This document shows positions 55,113 to 64,000 of a stretch of DNA of 64,000 nucleotides, in pieces. Below the pieces are notes generated by a model. The model did no database searches and was not told the origin of the DNA. It worked only from the letters and a program-made list of their open reading frames with translations. Positions within the stretch are counted from its first letter, which is position 1. The number at the start of each line of letters is the position of its first letter. The stretch comes from Aerococcaceae bacterium DSM 111176. Lineage in GTDB: Bacteria > Bacillota > Bacilli > Lactobacillales > Aerococcaceae. Location of the stretch: assembly GCA_015863215.1 (NCBI GenBank), contig JACBXN010000023.1, positions 62,001 through 126,000 on the forward strand. Reading direction: 5' to 3'. A program made the translations under genes and the position numbers.

Positions 55113-56342
55113 ATGATTAATATTGATCCAGAATATGTTGATGAAACACTAGATTGGTTATCAAGCATCTCAGATACGGAGGGGCCAGGAACTACCCGAT
55201 TACTATATAGCAAATCATGGGTGGAAGCTCAAAATGCTTTAAAAGAAAAGTTTGAAGCTATTGGAATGGAAGTTGAATTTGATGCTGTTGGTAACCAATT
55301 TGCAACGTTAAAGGGTTCCAAAGAGCCTGAAGTGATTCATGCAACAGGATCTCATATAGATACAGTCGTTAAAGGAGGGCGTTTAGATGGACAATTAGGA
55401 ATCATGGCTGGATATATAGCAATTAAGGCATTAATTGAAGAGTATGGACAACCTAAACAATCGCTTCGTATTATATCGATGGCTGAAGAAGAAGGATCTC
55501 GTTTCCCGTATGCATTTTGGGGTTCAAAAAATATCTTTAATATAGCCAAACGAGAAGATGTCGAAGGGCGTACTGATAATGACGGTATCAAATTCGAAGA
55601 TGCAATGCGCGATGCAGGATTTAATTTCAATACGGAACCGAATGATGGTTTTGATAAAATGAACTCATTTATAGAATTACATATCGAACAAGGGAATTTT
55701 CTTGAAGAAGCGGGTAAACAGGTTGGAGTAGTAAATGCCATTGTAGGACAAAAACGCTATAATATTACACTTAAAGGTCAAGCAAATCATGCCGGAACTA
55801 CATTAATGGAATACCGTAAAGATGCGGTAGAATGTATGTCTCGTATTATTGTTAGCGGTATTGATAAAGCAAAAGATGTGGGGAATCCATTGGTTTTAAC
55901 TTTTGGCCATGTAGATGTGAAACCGAATGTTGTTAATGTTGTTCCAGGTGAAGTTTCATTTTCGATTGACTGCCGACATACCGACCAAACAATTTTAGAT
56001 GAGTTTACAAAAGAATTGGAATTAGACATTAACGATATAGCAAATAAAATGGGCTTGACTGTTGAAATTGATTTATGGATGGATGAATCTCCTGTACCAA
56101 TGGATGAAAACATTGCAAAATTAATTGAAGAAGTGTGTGATGACACAGGTTTAAATTATCAAGTAATGCATTCAGGAGCGGGACATGATGCACAAATTTT
56201 TGCACCAAGAGTACCGACAGGGATGATTTTCGTGCCTTCAATCGATGGAATTAGTCATAATCCGGCAGAGCATACTGAAGCGGTAGATATTGCAGAAGGA
56301 ATTAAAGCCCTAGCTGCGGCACTATATAAACAAGCTTATTAA
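55113..56342 (+). CDS. allC: Allantoate amidohydrolase
   Basis: A 409-residue M20-family metal hydrolase that converts allantoate to ureidoglycine, CO2 and ammonia. Metal ligands His81 (GSHIDTVV), Asp92 (LDGQLG) and the Glu pair AEEEGSRFP are present, then ELHIEQG and the SGAGHDAQ C-terminal His. N-carbamoyl-L-amino-acid hydrolases are close relatives, but the context of allantoinase, permease and AllE/AllD selects allantoate. ATG behind CGGAGG. Confidence 0.9.
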   Translation: MINIDPEYVDETLDWLSSISDTEGPGTTRLLYSKSWVEAQNALKEKFEAIGMEVEFDAVGNQFATLKGSKEPEVIHATGSHIDTVVKGGRLDGQLGIMAGYIAIKALIEEYGQPKQSLRIISMAEEEGSRFPYAFWGSKNIFNIAKREDVEGRTDNDGIKFEDAMRDAGFNFNTEPNDGFDKMNSFIELHIEQGNFLEEAGKQVGVVNAIVGQKRYNITLKGQANHAGTTLMEYRKDAVECMSRIIVSGIDKAKDVGNPLVLTFGHVDVKPNVVNVVPGEVSFSIDCRHTDQTILDEFTKELELDINDIANKMGLTVEIDLWMDESPVPMDENIAKLIEEVCDDTGLNYQVMHSGAGHDAQIFAPRVPTGMIFVPSIDGISHNPAEHTEAVDIAEGIKALAAALYKQAY

Positions 56343-56356
56343 AAGGAGGTTAGGAC

Positions 56357-57811
56357 ATGAGTTTAAATGAGGGAATGGTCACTGTTGAACAGAAAGCCAG
56401 GTTCAAAGAACGAGGTTATAATAATGAAGATATCTTACCAAAAACTGCAGATGAAAGAATTTCTTCAAGAAATAATTACTTCACATTATGGCAAGGTTCG
56501 ATTCATAATATCCCGAACTATGCAGCGGTTGTTGGATTCTTAGCGCTCGGATTATCACCATTGAACACAATCTTAGGAATTGTTGTTGGAGGATTAGCCG
56601 TAGCTTTATTTATGGCAATTAATGGTCGCGCAGGTGCTAAGTATGGAATTCCATTTGCAATGCACTTACGATCTGCATACGGGAGTACAGGTGCGAAATT
56701 GCCAGGATTCTTACGGGGAGCAGTTGCAGCAATTGCTTGGTTTGGGGTTCAAACTTACACAGGAGCAGCAGCATTAGAGATTTTAATTTCACGGATTTGG
56801 CCTGGTTTTAGTCAAATCGGTGGTGGTCAGGAAATTGTCGGAATTACAATACCAGTACTTATATGTTTCGCAGTTTTCTGGGCAATGAATATGGCTGTTG
56901 GTCTTGGTGGTGGAGGAGTACTAAATAAATTTACAGCTATCCTATCACCAATTATTTTCATTGTATTTGGTGGAATGACAATTTGGGCGATTAGTGTTGG
57001 TGGAGGGTTAGGAGCAATATTTTCTTATGAAACTGTATCGACAGGAATTAATCCAATCTATGCATTCATGATGATCGCAGCGTCATTTTTAGGAGTCTGG
57101 GCAGCACCTGGGGTTTCAGTAGCAGACTTTACTAAAGATGCAGAGTCACAAGAAGCTCAAAGCCAAGGACAAATCTCAGGATTATTTGTTGGACATTTAA
57201 TCTTTGCAATTATGTCAGTAATTATCATAATTGGTGGAAGTATACATTACGGGGTACCGTCATCTGGGAACGGTGTCTTAGACTTTATCGCTGAATGGGA
57301 TAATATTCCTGCGGTTATTGTTGCGACAGGAGTATTCCTATTAACAACCATTTCAACAAATGCGACTGGAAACATTTTACCAGCGGGGTATCAATTATCT
57401 GCTTTATTACCAGACAGAATTGACTATAAAAAAGGTGTCTGGATTGCCGGAATTGTCTCTTTCTTAATTCAGCCTTGGCGTTTTATGTCAGGTGGTGGGG
57501 CGATTTTAACCTTCTTAAACTTAATTGGAGCATTATTAGGTCCAGTTGCTGGGGTTATGATTGCAGATTACTTTATTGTTAATAAACAAACGATTGATGT
57601 TGAAGATTTATACTTCGACGAAGGACAGGATTCTAAATATCGTGGAGTAAATACTCAAGCGTATATAGCAACGATTGTTGGGTTAGTATTATCAATCATT
57701 GGTCAGTTTATTCCGGCACTTAAAGTCTTATCAGATATTGCGTGGTTATCAGGCTTTGCGACAGCATTTATTACTTATGTTTTACTAAAGAGATTTGGTA
57801 ATGAAAATTAG
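56357..57811 (+). CDS. pucI: Allantoin permease, NCS1 family
   Basis: A 484-residue transporter with about 12 membrane helices. FTLWQGSIHNIPNYAAVVGF near the N-terminus is the NCS1 signature zone; the family also includes uracil, cytosine and hydantoin carriers. It lies 14 bp after allC and before allB, so allantoin is the likely substrate. AAAGGAGG site. Confidence 0.88.
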   Translation: MSLNEGMVTVEQKARFKERGYNNEDILPKTADERISSRNNYFTLWQGSIHNIPNYAAVVGFLALGLSPLNTILGIVVGGLAVALFMAINGRAGAKYGIPFAMHLRSAYGSTGAKLPGFLRGAVAAIAWFGVQTYTGAAALEILISRIWPGFSQIGGGQEIVGITIPVLICFAVFWAMNMAVGLGGGGVLNKFTAILSPIIFIVFGGMTIWAISVGGGLGAIFSYETVSTGINPIYAFMMIAASFLGVWAAPGVSVADFTKDAESQEAQSQGQISGLFVGHLIFAIMSVIIIIGGSIHYGVPSSGNGVLDFIAEWDNIPAVIVATGVFLLTTISTNATGNILPAGYQLSALLPDRIDYKKGVWIAGIVSFLIQPWRFMSGGGAILTFLNLIGALLGPVAGVMIADYFIVNKQTIDVEDLYFDEGQDSKYRGVNTQAYIATIVGLVLSIIGQFIPALKVLSDIAWLSGFATAFITYVLLKRFGNEN

Positions 57812-57843
57812 TTGGTAATGTAATTTAAAGGAGGAAATAAAAT

Positions 57844-59205
57844 ATGAAGTACGATTTAGTTATCAAGAACGGTAAAGTTATTTTAGAAACAGGTTCAATT
57901 GTAACGGATGTAGCAGTAAAAGATGGTAAGATTGCAGCAATAGGGCAAGATTTTGAATCGGATCAAATTGTTGATGCATCTGACTTGATAGTAAGTCCAG
58001 GTATGTTTGATGCCCATGTTCATATTACTGAACCAGGCGGAGGTTACCGTGATGAATGGGAAGGTTATGTAACTGGAACATCTGCAGCAGCTAAAGGTGG
58101 GGTAACATCCTTTTTAGAAATGCCGTTGAATCAAGTTCCTGCAACAACTAGCGGAGAGACAATCCGGACAAAATTTGAAGCTGGTAAAGATAAATTATTA
58201 GCGGATGTGTATTCATTCGGTGGGTTAGTTCCTTACAATATTGAAAACGGTGGTATTCAAGAATTAGATGAAGCGGGTGTGTCAGCATTCAAATGTTTTA
58301 TGGCTACATGTGGGGATCGGACTATTGAAGGCGACTTTATGAATGTAGATGATTATTCACTGTATGAAGGTATGCGCCAAATTGCTGAAACTGGAAAAGT
58401 GTTAGCAATTCATGCGGAGAATGCAGCAATTACTGACCGTTTAGGTGAAATTGCTCGTGCTGAAGGTAAGTCTAAATTATCTGAATATGTTGCGACCCGT
58501 CCAATCTTTACTGAAGTTGAGCCTATTCGCCGCGCTATTTTATTTGCAAAAGAAACAGGATGTCGCATTCATATCTGTCACGTGGCATGTCCTGAAGGTG
58601 TGGAAGAAGTAATTAAAGCACGTGCAGAAGGTGTGGATGTCACTTGTGAAACATGTTTACACTACTTATACTTCACTACTGATGAAATTGATGCTATTGG
58701 AAATACAGCGAAATGTTCACCGCCAATTCGTGGAGAACGTGAACAAATTGGATTATGGGATCAATTATTCGATGGTCAAATTTTAACTCAAGTTTCAGAC
58801 CACTCACCATGTACACTAGATCTAAAAGATAAAGAAAATGCATTTGATGCTTGGGGTGGTATTGCTGGGCTACAAAATGACGTTGATGTATTCTTTGATG
58901 AAGCAGTACAAAAACGTGGTATGTCTTTAGAACAATTTGCGGATATTATTGCAACAGCTCCAACGCGTCGCTTCGATATTGAAGGTAAAGGAGCAATCGC
59001 CGTAGGAATGGACGCTGACTTCGTATTAATTAAACCGAATGCGCCTTATACACTACAGGCTGAAGATTTAGAATATAGAAATAAAATTTCTCCTTATATT
59101 GGTCGTGAGATTGGAGCACAAATTGCTGCGACTTTCGTACGTGGGAATGAAGTGTATAGTCAAGATAACGGTGTGTCTGATAATTTTGTTGGTGAATTCA
59201 AATAA
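57844..59205 (+). CDS. allB: Allantoinase
   Basis: A 453-residue cyclic amidohydrolase that opens allantoin to allantoate. Metal ligands FDAHVHITEPG (His58, His60), the carboxylated lysine region VSAFKCFMA, HAEN, HICHVAC and SDHSPC are intact. Length and motifs match AllB better than dihydroorotase or hydantoinase. Third gene of allC-pucI-allB, with a perfect AAAGGAGG site. Confidence 0.92.
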   Translation: MKYDLVIKNGKVILETGSIVTDVAVKDGKIAAIGQDFESDQIVDASDLIVSPGMFDAHVHITEPGGGYRDEWEGYVTGTSAAAKGGVTSFLEMPLNQVPATTSGETIRTKFEAGKDKLLADVYSFGGLVPYNIENGGIQELDEAGVSAFKCFMATCGDRTIEGDFMNVDDYSLYEGMRQIAETGKVLAIHAENAAITDRLGEIARAEGKSKLSEYVATRPIFTEVEPIRRAILFAKETGCRIHICHVACPEGVEEVIKARAEGVDVTCETCLHYLYFTTDEIDAIGNTAKCSPPIRGEREQIGLWDQLFDGQILTQVSDHSPCTLDLKDKENAFDAWGGIAGLQNDVDVFFDEAVQKRGMSLEQFADIIATAPTRRFDIEGKGAIAVGMDADFVLIKPNAPYTLQAEDLEYRNKISPYIGREIGAQIAATFVRGNEVYSQDNGVSDNFVGEFK

Positions 59206-59327
59206 TTATAAGACTCACTTACTTAAATTATAAAGTTAAACCATCCAAGAAAATTGGGTGGTTTTCCTGTTTTTGTTAAATCCTACTTGGCGAAATGTAA
59301 TTTATTGTTCTTAATTAACTAAAGACA

Positions 59328-59388
59328 AAATAATCGCACACAATCAATGGGTTTAATCATTGATTGTGTGCGATTTTTATTTTGTATA
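59328..59388. terminator. Bidirectional terminator between allB and allD
   Basis: AATCGCACACAATCAAT and ATTGATTGTGTGCGATT, 17-bp arms, with A/T runs at both ends. Confidence 0.85.
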
Positions 59389-59431
59389 ACTATCAGTTCT
59401 CAATACTTCTTTCAATGAAAATGAACAACTC

Positions 59432-60499
59432 TTAATTTGCAAAAATTCCTCTACCTTCATAATTGTTATAATGAACATCGTTGGAAACTAAGTAATTATA
59501 AATTGATTCAGGAATTTCTGTACCTTCTTTCAACGCTTCTGCATAACGCTCATTAGAACCTTGACCTGGATATTGCACACGATCAAAACCAGTTGCAGGT
59601 TTAATTGCATTCAATTGATCCATTGTAGTTGAAATTTTATCTTTAAATTGAGCAAGCCCACCGAAACGTTCCGGATCAATAACAATATAGGTTTGACCTA
59701 AGTCACGGCCAGAGTGCAAATCATGATACATTGAAGTTACTTGACCACCAAATGGTAGGTCAAGTAAAATGCCAGCGAAAATATCTACCATCATCATTAA
59801 ACCGTAACCTTTAGGGCCGGCGATAGGAACTAAGCCAGCAACAGCATTTGGATCAGTTGTAGGAGCACCTTTGTCATCAACAGCCCATGAATCGGGAATC
59901 GAACGGCCTTTAGAACGTGCATCCAAAATTTTACCCCATGCTTGGACTGTTGTTGCCATATCGAAAATTAATGGATGCTCCGAATTATTTGGAGCACCAA
60001 AACCAATTGGGTTTGTACCATAATAAACTTCAGCACCACCAAATGGGACGACCATTGGGTCTGATTGTGTCATTGCAACTGCAAGTAAATCTGCTTCAGC
60101 TAGTTTACGTAAATAGTAAGATAATGTTCCAGTATGACTTACGTTCGCAACACCAACTACTGCAACACCCGCTTCTTTTGCTAATTCAATAGTAGGCTCA
60201 ATGGCTAGATTAGCAATATAGTGTCCTTGTCCATTATCACCATAATATATCCCTGTTGCAGGACCGGTTTTTTCAAAGATTAAATGAGGGTTATGAGTAA
60301 CACCGCCCTTAGCAATTCGTTCGGAATAGTATTCTACACGAACTGCGCCGTGAGAGTGAATTCCAATCATGTCAGCATAAGTTAAGTGATTAGAAGTCTC
60401 ATGGGCAGCTTCTTCAGGAAGACCAGCTAATATTAATTTATCTTTAATTAATTTATGTAATTCTTCTTCAGTTACCGGAATTAATTTCTCTTTAGTCAT
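59432..60499 (-). CDS. allD: Ureidoglycolate dehydrogenase (NAD)
   Basis: A 355-residue member of the malate/L-sulfolactate dehydrogenase-like family. GIHSHGAVR and NVSHTGTLSYY carry the catalytic and NAD-binding positions typical of AllD; YYGTNPIGFGAPN follows. It oxidises ureidoglycolate to oxalurate and makes NADH. It is second in the allE-allD operon, 23 bp after allE. AAAGGAG site. Confidence 0.9.
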   Translation of the reverse strand: MTKEKLIPVTEEELHKLIKDKLILAGLPEEAAHETSNHLTYADMIGIHSHGAVRVEYYSERIAKGGVTHNPHLIFEKTGPATGIYYGDNGQGHYIANLAIEPTIELAKEAGVAVVGVANVSHTGTLSYYLRKLAEADLLAVAMTQSDPMVVPFGGAEVYYGTNPIGFGAPNNSEHPLIFDMATTVQAWGKILDARSKGRSIPDSWAVDDKGAPTTDPNAVAGLVPIAGPKGYGLMMMVDIFAGILLDLPFGGQVTSMYHDLHSGRDLGQTYIVIDPERFGGLAQFKDKISTTMDQLNAIKPATGFDRVQYPGQGSNERYAEALKEGTEIPESIYNYLVSNDVHYNNYEGRGIFAN

Positions 60500-60522
60500 A
60501 ATTATCTCCTTTCAAATATGAA

Positions 60523-61311
60523 TTAGACACCTGGATCTCGGTTTGCATCTTTAGAATAAACATACGATAGAGGTTCGCCACGACCAGATGCGTAACAAGC
60601 TTGAGGAACATAAGCCCCCATATAAATATAGTCACCTTTTTGAACCGGCATCCATTGATTATCTAAATTGTACATACCTACACCTGATAATAAATAAGCC
60701 CCATGTTCTTGATAGTGTGTTTCAATGTAACCGTGACTTCCACCTGGTTCGAAAGAAAGAATGTGCATATTCATATCGAAGCCTAAATCATCTGTTGGAA
60801 GCAAGTCCCATAATAAAACATCCTCCATACCTTCATATTGAATCGGCTCGATATCAGCTCGATTTCCAATAACACGATGCGCTTCATGCCCTTCTATGGC
60901 ATCATATTTACGCTTATATAAGAAAGCTTCTGTTATTTCATCTGTCGCATTCTCGAAATACATTGTTTCATTAACAGGGTAGTAGGCATAACCCCCTGAT
61001 GTTAAAGTATCAGTATCCTTACCGTCTGAAACGATTAATTCTCCTTGGGTGACATAGACAAATGTTTCAACTCCTTCACCACCAAAACCACGTGTGTTTT
61101 TGCCTCCAGGCAAAAATTCGCAAATAAAATCACTGAACGATGCACCTAGACGGGGGGATCCAAGAATAGAAATTCGACAATTTTCAAAACCAGGAACCAC
61201 ATTATTCACCAATCCATCATGTGGTAAAACTGCGTAAGAACCAGGTTTAACGATTGCGCGTGATTCTAATAACCCATCACGGTAACCTACTTTATTATTT
61301 TTATAACCCAT
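60523..61311 (-). CDS. allE: (S)-ureidoglycine aminohydrolase
   Basis: A 262-residue double-cupin metal enzyme that releases ammonia from ureidoglycine to give ureidoglycolate. The C-terminal cupin motif [18 protein letters not shown] with [20 protein letters not shown] closely matches AllE/YlbA. First gene of allE-allD on the minus strand, behind a strong cre-like site. AGGTGGA site. Confidence 0.93.
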   Translation of the reverse strand: MGYKNNKVGYRDGLLESRAIVKPGSYAVLPHDGLVNNVVPGFENCRISILGSPRLGASFSDFICEFLPGGKNTRGFGGEGVETFVYVTQGELIVSDGKDTDTLTSGGYAYYPVNETMYFENATDEITEAFLYKRKYDAIEGHEAHRVIGNRADIEPIQYEGMEDVLLWDLLPTDDLGFDMNMHILSFEPGGSHGYIETHYQEHGAYLLSGVGMYNLDNQWMPVQKGDYIYMGAYVPQACYASGRGEPLSYVYSKDANRDPGV

Positions 61312-61330
61312 TAAAATTCCACCTTTCCTA

Positions 61331-61347
61331 ATGTAAAACGTTTACAT
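61331..61347. promoter_or_regulatory. cre-like site upstream of allE
   Basis: ATGTAAAACGTTTACAT is a near-perfect palindrome; read on the minus strand TGTAAACGTTTTAC fits the CcpA consensus well. It lies 20 bp upstream of allE. Confidence 0.6.
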
Positions 61348-61409
61348 TTACATTATAAAACGCTCTCCATAACTAATATATCTACTAATTGACAATTTAA
61401 TATAGTTGA

Positions 61410-61416
61410 TTGTGCA
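61410..61416. promoter_or_regulatory. TTGTGCA motif upstream of allE
   Basis: Exact TTGTGCA, the word also found at allFG and pucR/pucG and, with one change, at allC. Candidate regulator site. Confidence 0.4.
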
Positions 61417-61620
61417 AACTTGACAACTGTAAGTTTAATTATAGTTTTTATATACAACTCATAGACAATTCACTGATGGAAGCGGTAATTAGGAATCATA
61501 CTTTTATTATTGAATACGATCGGATCTGTAGCTTTTCAATGAAAAATACACCCCAATCAAAACCATCCAAGATTCTAATCAGAGTGCATTAATGATTGAT
61601 TCAATTGTTGTTTAAGCAGG

Positions 61621-63021
61621 TTAATTTATCATTTCATCCCAAATGCTTTGATCAATTTGGCCACCTAATAGACTAGGGGTATGGAGATTCAAGTCCCCGA
61701 AGTAATAACCTGTTGTAGTATCGATTACTTCTGATTGGTCGGATCCATTCCAAATCACTGCATTGAGTAGACGTTTTGAATTATTATCTATGATGTAATC
61801 AATCCCATATAAATTGTTTTCTTCATTTGAAAATTGATCAATATGAGCATCACCAACAGCTTCTGTTAAGGCACTGAAGTCATCACCAAATATTTCACGG
61901 TAATATAGTATATTTGAGTCCCCTGACTCTACGGGGGCTAGCTGGTCGTGTTGTTCTATAATACGCTGGACAAAATGGCTATAGGCATTAAATAAATTTC
62001 TATCAGTAGATTGTACATCATCATTGTCTACATAATAGTAGGTGTTTTCATAAACTGTTCCAAAACTTCCAATGCCTTCTTCAACTAATGGAGCGATTAA
62101 TTCCATATAAGGAGACTGACGTAGAGTATTGGCTGAGATGAATTGTTCTTCAATTGTTTCACCATTTTCAGTGCGAATTAACTGCATATCATAATTCGTA
62201 ATTAAATCTATTGGATTAGCAGAGTTGAATTGAGTAACGAAGTCATCATTATTATTGTCAGCTTCTTCCTCGAAATCAATATTTAACGACTCGGCATTTT
62301 CATTGAACTGAGTTTCAACTAATTCATGAGTAACTTGGAAAAATTTCCCTAAATCCTTGACCGTCCCATTAACTGTACCAGAATTGATAACTCCTAATTC
62401 TTTATCCATCAAGTACTCAATCGCTATTTCATACTCAGCATTTGGTGAGACGATAACAGGTAAATCTATAAATAAACCTAATTCACGAGCCATTTCAGGA
62501 TCTGCAAACTCTTTAGTTACTTTAGCGGTATTTTCGTCAATATCTTCAACAATCCATGTGTCGTCACTGGCTACTAAAAATTGTAAGAAATTTAAATAAA
62601 CATAAGGCTGACGATTTGTTTGATCGGTCGTTATAAATGGTTCATTGTGAAACTGAGTGTGGTATCCAGCGTCGTCCCAGACGAATTGTTCATTTAAGAT
62701 TTCACCATCATCAGAAACAGTCGTTTGAATTTCATAGCCTGATAATGATAAATCTTGATATGACTCAAAATTTTCCTGTGATTTGACCATTTCTAAGTCC
62801 TCAAAGGTAAAGGTTGTTTGTATTGTTGACTGACTTTGATCTAAAGATTCTAAATGATTATTCATTGCCAGTATCATTTTATCTTGATTATAAATTTGAG
62901 ATGCCTCTTCAGAGGAGAGTGAGTTGGACGGATTTTGGGTGTCGTCCATTATTTGTTGACAGCCAACAAGCAGTAAACTGATAATGATTAAGGTCAATAA
63001 TTGGGGTGTTTTTTTGAACAT
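61621..63021 (-). CDS. Lipoprotein of unknown function
   Basis: A 466-residue protein with a lipoprotein signal: MFKK, a hydrophobic stretch, and a LLVGC lipobox (Cys21). The mature part is acidic, with a beta-rich pattern in two similar halves separated by EEADNNNDD, reminiscent of the LppX/LolA-like or DUF6612-type lipoproteins; this is a weak resemblance only. It sits on the outer face of the membrane. Single gene, AGGAGA site. Confidence 0.72.
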   Translation of the reverse strand: MFKKTPQLLTLIIISLLLVGCQQIMDDTQNPSNSLSSEEASQIYNQDKMILAMNNHLESLDQSQSTIQTTFTFEDLEMVKSQENFESYQDLSLSGYEIQTTVSDDGEILNEQFVWDDAGYHTQFHNEPFITTDQTNRQPYVYLNFLQFLVASDDTWIVEDIDENTAKVTKEFADPEMARELGLFIDLPVIVSPNAEYEIAIEYLMDKELGVINSGTVNGTVKDLGKFFQVTHELVETQFNENAESLNIDFEEEADNNNDDFVTQFNSANPIDLITNYDMQLIRTENGETIEEQFISANTLRQSPYMELIAPLVEEGIGSFGTVYENTYYYVDNDDVQSTDRNLFNAYSHFVQRIIEQHDQLAPVESGDSNILYYREIFGDDFSALTEAVGDAHIDQFSNEENNLYGIDYIIDNNSKRLLNAVIWNGSDQSEVIDTTTGYYFGDLNLHTPSLLGGQIDQSIWDEMIN

Positions 63022-63135
63022 TTAGGTCTCCTAAAACATTTATATTGGTGATTAATTCGCTTTTATTCTATAATACAATTCAAGGTTTCGCAAACCAGAG
63101 TATTGGTATGCTCTTATAATGTAGAAGGCAATTTG

Positions 63136-63152
63136 ATTGACCTTTATTGACC
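63136..63152 (+). promoter_or_regulatory. CtsR operator at clpP
   Basis: The direct repeat ATTGACC-TTT-ATTGACC is, on the other strand, GGTCAAT-AAA-GGTCAAT, the tandem heptad recognised by CtsR. It covers the -35 (TTGACC, 63137-63142) of the clpP promoter. Confidence 0.85.
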
Positions 63153-63165
63153 AATGAAGTATACT
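63137..63165 (+). promoter_or_regulatory. clpP promoter
   Basis: TTGACC at 63137-63142 and TATACT at 63160-63165 with 17-bp spacing. Confidence 0.8.
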
Positions 63166-63219
63166 AAGAGAGTAAATTTAAATTGTTTATAAACAATTTA
63201 AAACTTGAGGAGGAATAAT

Positions 63220-63819
63220 ATGAATTTAGTACCAACAGTAATTGAAAATACGGCACGTGGTGAACGTGCTTATGATATTTATTCACGTTTATTAAAAGAC
63301 CGTATTATTATGTTAAGTGGTCCAGTTGAAGATAATATGGCAAATAGCATTATTGCTCAGCTATTATTCTTAGACGCACAAGACCCAGATAAAGATATCT
63401 ACCTATATATAAACTCACCTGGTGGATCTGTAACAGCAGGTTTAGCCATCTTTGATACAATGAATTTCATAAATGCAGATGTCCAAACAATCGTTATTGG
63501 TATGGCTGCTTCAATGGGTTCTGTATTACTAGCAGCGGGTGAAAAAGGTAAACGTTACGCATTACCAAACTCAGAAGTAATGATTCACCAACCATTAGGT
63601 GGAGCGCAAGGTCAAGCAACTGAGATTGAAATTGCAGCGCGTCATATCCTTAAGACACGTGATAAATTAAACAAAATTTTATCAGATGCAACAGGTCAAC
63701 CAATTGAAGTAATTGAAAAAGATACAGACCGTGATAACTACCTAACTGCTGAAGAGGCAATGGAATATGGTTTAATCGACGGAATTTTGGAAAATTCTAA
63801 AGGTATGACAACTAAATAA
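63220..63819 (+). CDS. clpP: ATP-dependent Clp protease proteolytic subunit
   Basis: A 199-residue serine protease forming the two-ring chamber that works with ClpC, ClpE or ClpX. Catalytic triad Ser98 (GMAASMGS), His123 (MIHQPLGG) and Asp172 (DRDNYL) are intact. I start at ATG 63220 behind GAGGAGG, which gives [11 protein letters not shown]; the frame opens 15 bases earlier. The CtsR operator predicts heat and stress induction. A terminator follows. Confidence 0.96.
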   Translation: MNLVPTVIENTARGERAYDIYSRLLKDRIIMLSGPVEDNMANSIIAQLLFLDAQDPDKDIYLYINSPGGSVTAGLAIFDTMNFINADVQTIVIGMAASMGSVLLAAGEKGKRYALPNSEVMIHQPLGGAQGQATEIEIAARHILKTRDKLNKILSDATGQPIEVIEKDTDRDNYLTAEEAMEYGLIDGILENSKGMTTK

Positions 63820-63832
63820 TAGTATGTATAGG

Positions 63833-63862
63833 ACCACATCAATTTGATGTGGTTTTTTATTT
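63833..63862 (+). terminator. Terminator of clpP
   Basis: ACCACATCAA and TTGATGTGGT arms around one T, then a T-rich tail. Confidence 0.85.
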
Positions 63863-63917
63863 TTTTAATGTCGTTGGTCAATTATAGACCTAGACTACTG
63901 ATAGGATTCAAAATAAT

Positions 63918-63972
63918 ACAAAACGTTTTCAGACATAGAAGGATTATCACAACAACGAATGAAACGCTTACA
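63918..63972. promoter_or_regulatory. Pair of cre-like sites at the window end
   Basis: ACAAAACGTTTTCA (63918-63931) and ATGAAACGCTTACA (63959-63972) share the AAACG core; they probably belong to a gene beyond the window. Confidence 0.4.
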
Positions 63973-64000
63973 CAGGACGGAATGTATCCATCAAGGGTGC

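Larger units (their letters stand above)
61312..61620. other. allE upstream region
   Basis: It holds a cre-like site at 61331-61347 and the TTGTGCA word at 61410-61416. The remainder is AT-rich, with no gene and no clear terminator for the lipoprotein gene that ends at 61621. Confidence 0.55.

Noticed and set aside
61410-61592. Small plus-strand frame upstream of allE
   Set aside because: No ribosome site, no recognisable composition, and it overlaps the regulatory word; taken as chance.

Overview
The window is AT-rich, densely packed DNA from a low-GC Gram-positive bacterium of the order Lactobacillales. An Aerococcaceae or Carnobacteriaceae-like organism is my best guess; the species cannot be named from this sequence. 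Support comes from strong AGGAGG ribosome sites, a GlgC/GlgD pair, a CtsR-type operator at clpP, the YqeG-YqeH-YhbY-NadD-YqeK-RsfS ribosome-assembly cluster, an adenine glycosylase without its iron-sulfur cluster, and many CcpA-type cre-like sites. There are no rRNA or tRNA genes, no insertion sequences and no CRISPR array.

Layout. 0.2-9.4 kb: D-2-hydroxyacid dehydrogenase, a PepSY-like protein, a split ThrE-type exporter, RecX, MutY, a heterodimeric ABC exporter and a YgaC-type phosphatase. 9.5-18.4 kb: pullulanase, cysK-cysE, a stand-alone GcvH, an L-2-hydroxyacid dehydrogenase, a phosphoesterase, a 51-bp tandem repeat array and glycogen phosphorylase. 18.7-26.1 kb: a LacI/MalR-type regulator, then a leucine operon with a Leu-rich leader peptide and attenuator. 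This operon carries two unexpected members: a YrdC-fold gene before leuA, and a degenerate LeuD paralogue between leuB and leuC. 26.1-29.3 kb: a DUF368 lipid-carrier transporter and a small mixed operon. 29.37-29.52 kb: a structured RNA of about 155 nt, with its own promoter and terminator, that I cannot assign to a family. 29.9-35.6 kb: glgB-glgC-glgD-glgA. 35.6-43.9 kb: YkuJ, a glycolipid glycosyltransferase, the ribosome-assembly/NAD cluster, TmcAL, and yceD-rpmF. 44-61.3 kb: a glutathionyl-hydroquinone-reductase-like protein and a large allantoin catabolism locus. 61.6-63.8 kb: a lipoprotein and clpP.

How the genes work together. The glycogen genes (glgBCDA, glgP and pullulanase) give full synthesis and breakdown, but they sit in three separate units with cre/MalR-like sites. 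The allantoin locus appears to run a fermentative route. Allantoin is imported by the NCS1 permease and opened by AllB. AllC converts allantoate to ureidoglycine. Ureidoglycine becomes oxalurate either through AllE plus AllD or through a PucG-type transaminase. Oxalurate is then split by an AllF-AllG fusion with AllH (oxamate transcarbamylase), and carbamate kinase recovers ATP. A PucR-family regulator sits in the middle. A TTGTGCA-like word recurs in all four promoter regions of the locus.

The observations most worth following up are the LeuD pseudo-enzyme, the unassigned RNA, the AllFG fusion locus with its shared motif, the 51-bp repeat array, the hairpin between the ribosome site and start codon of glgC, and the clusterless MutY.
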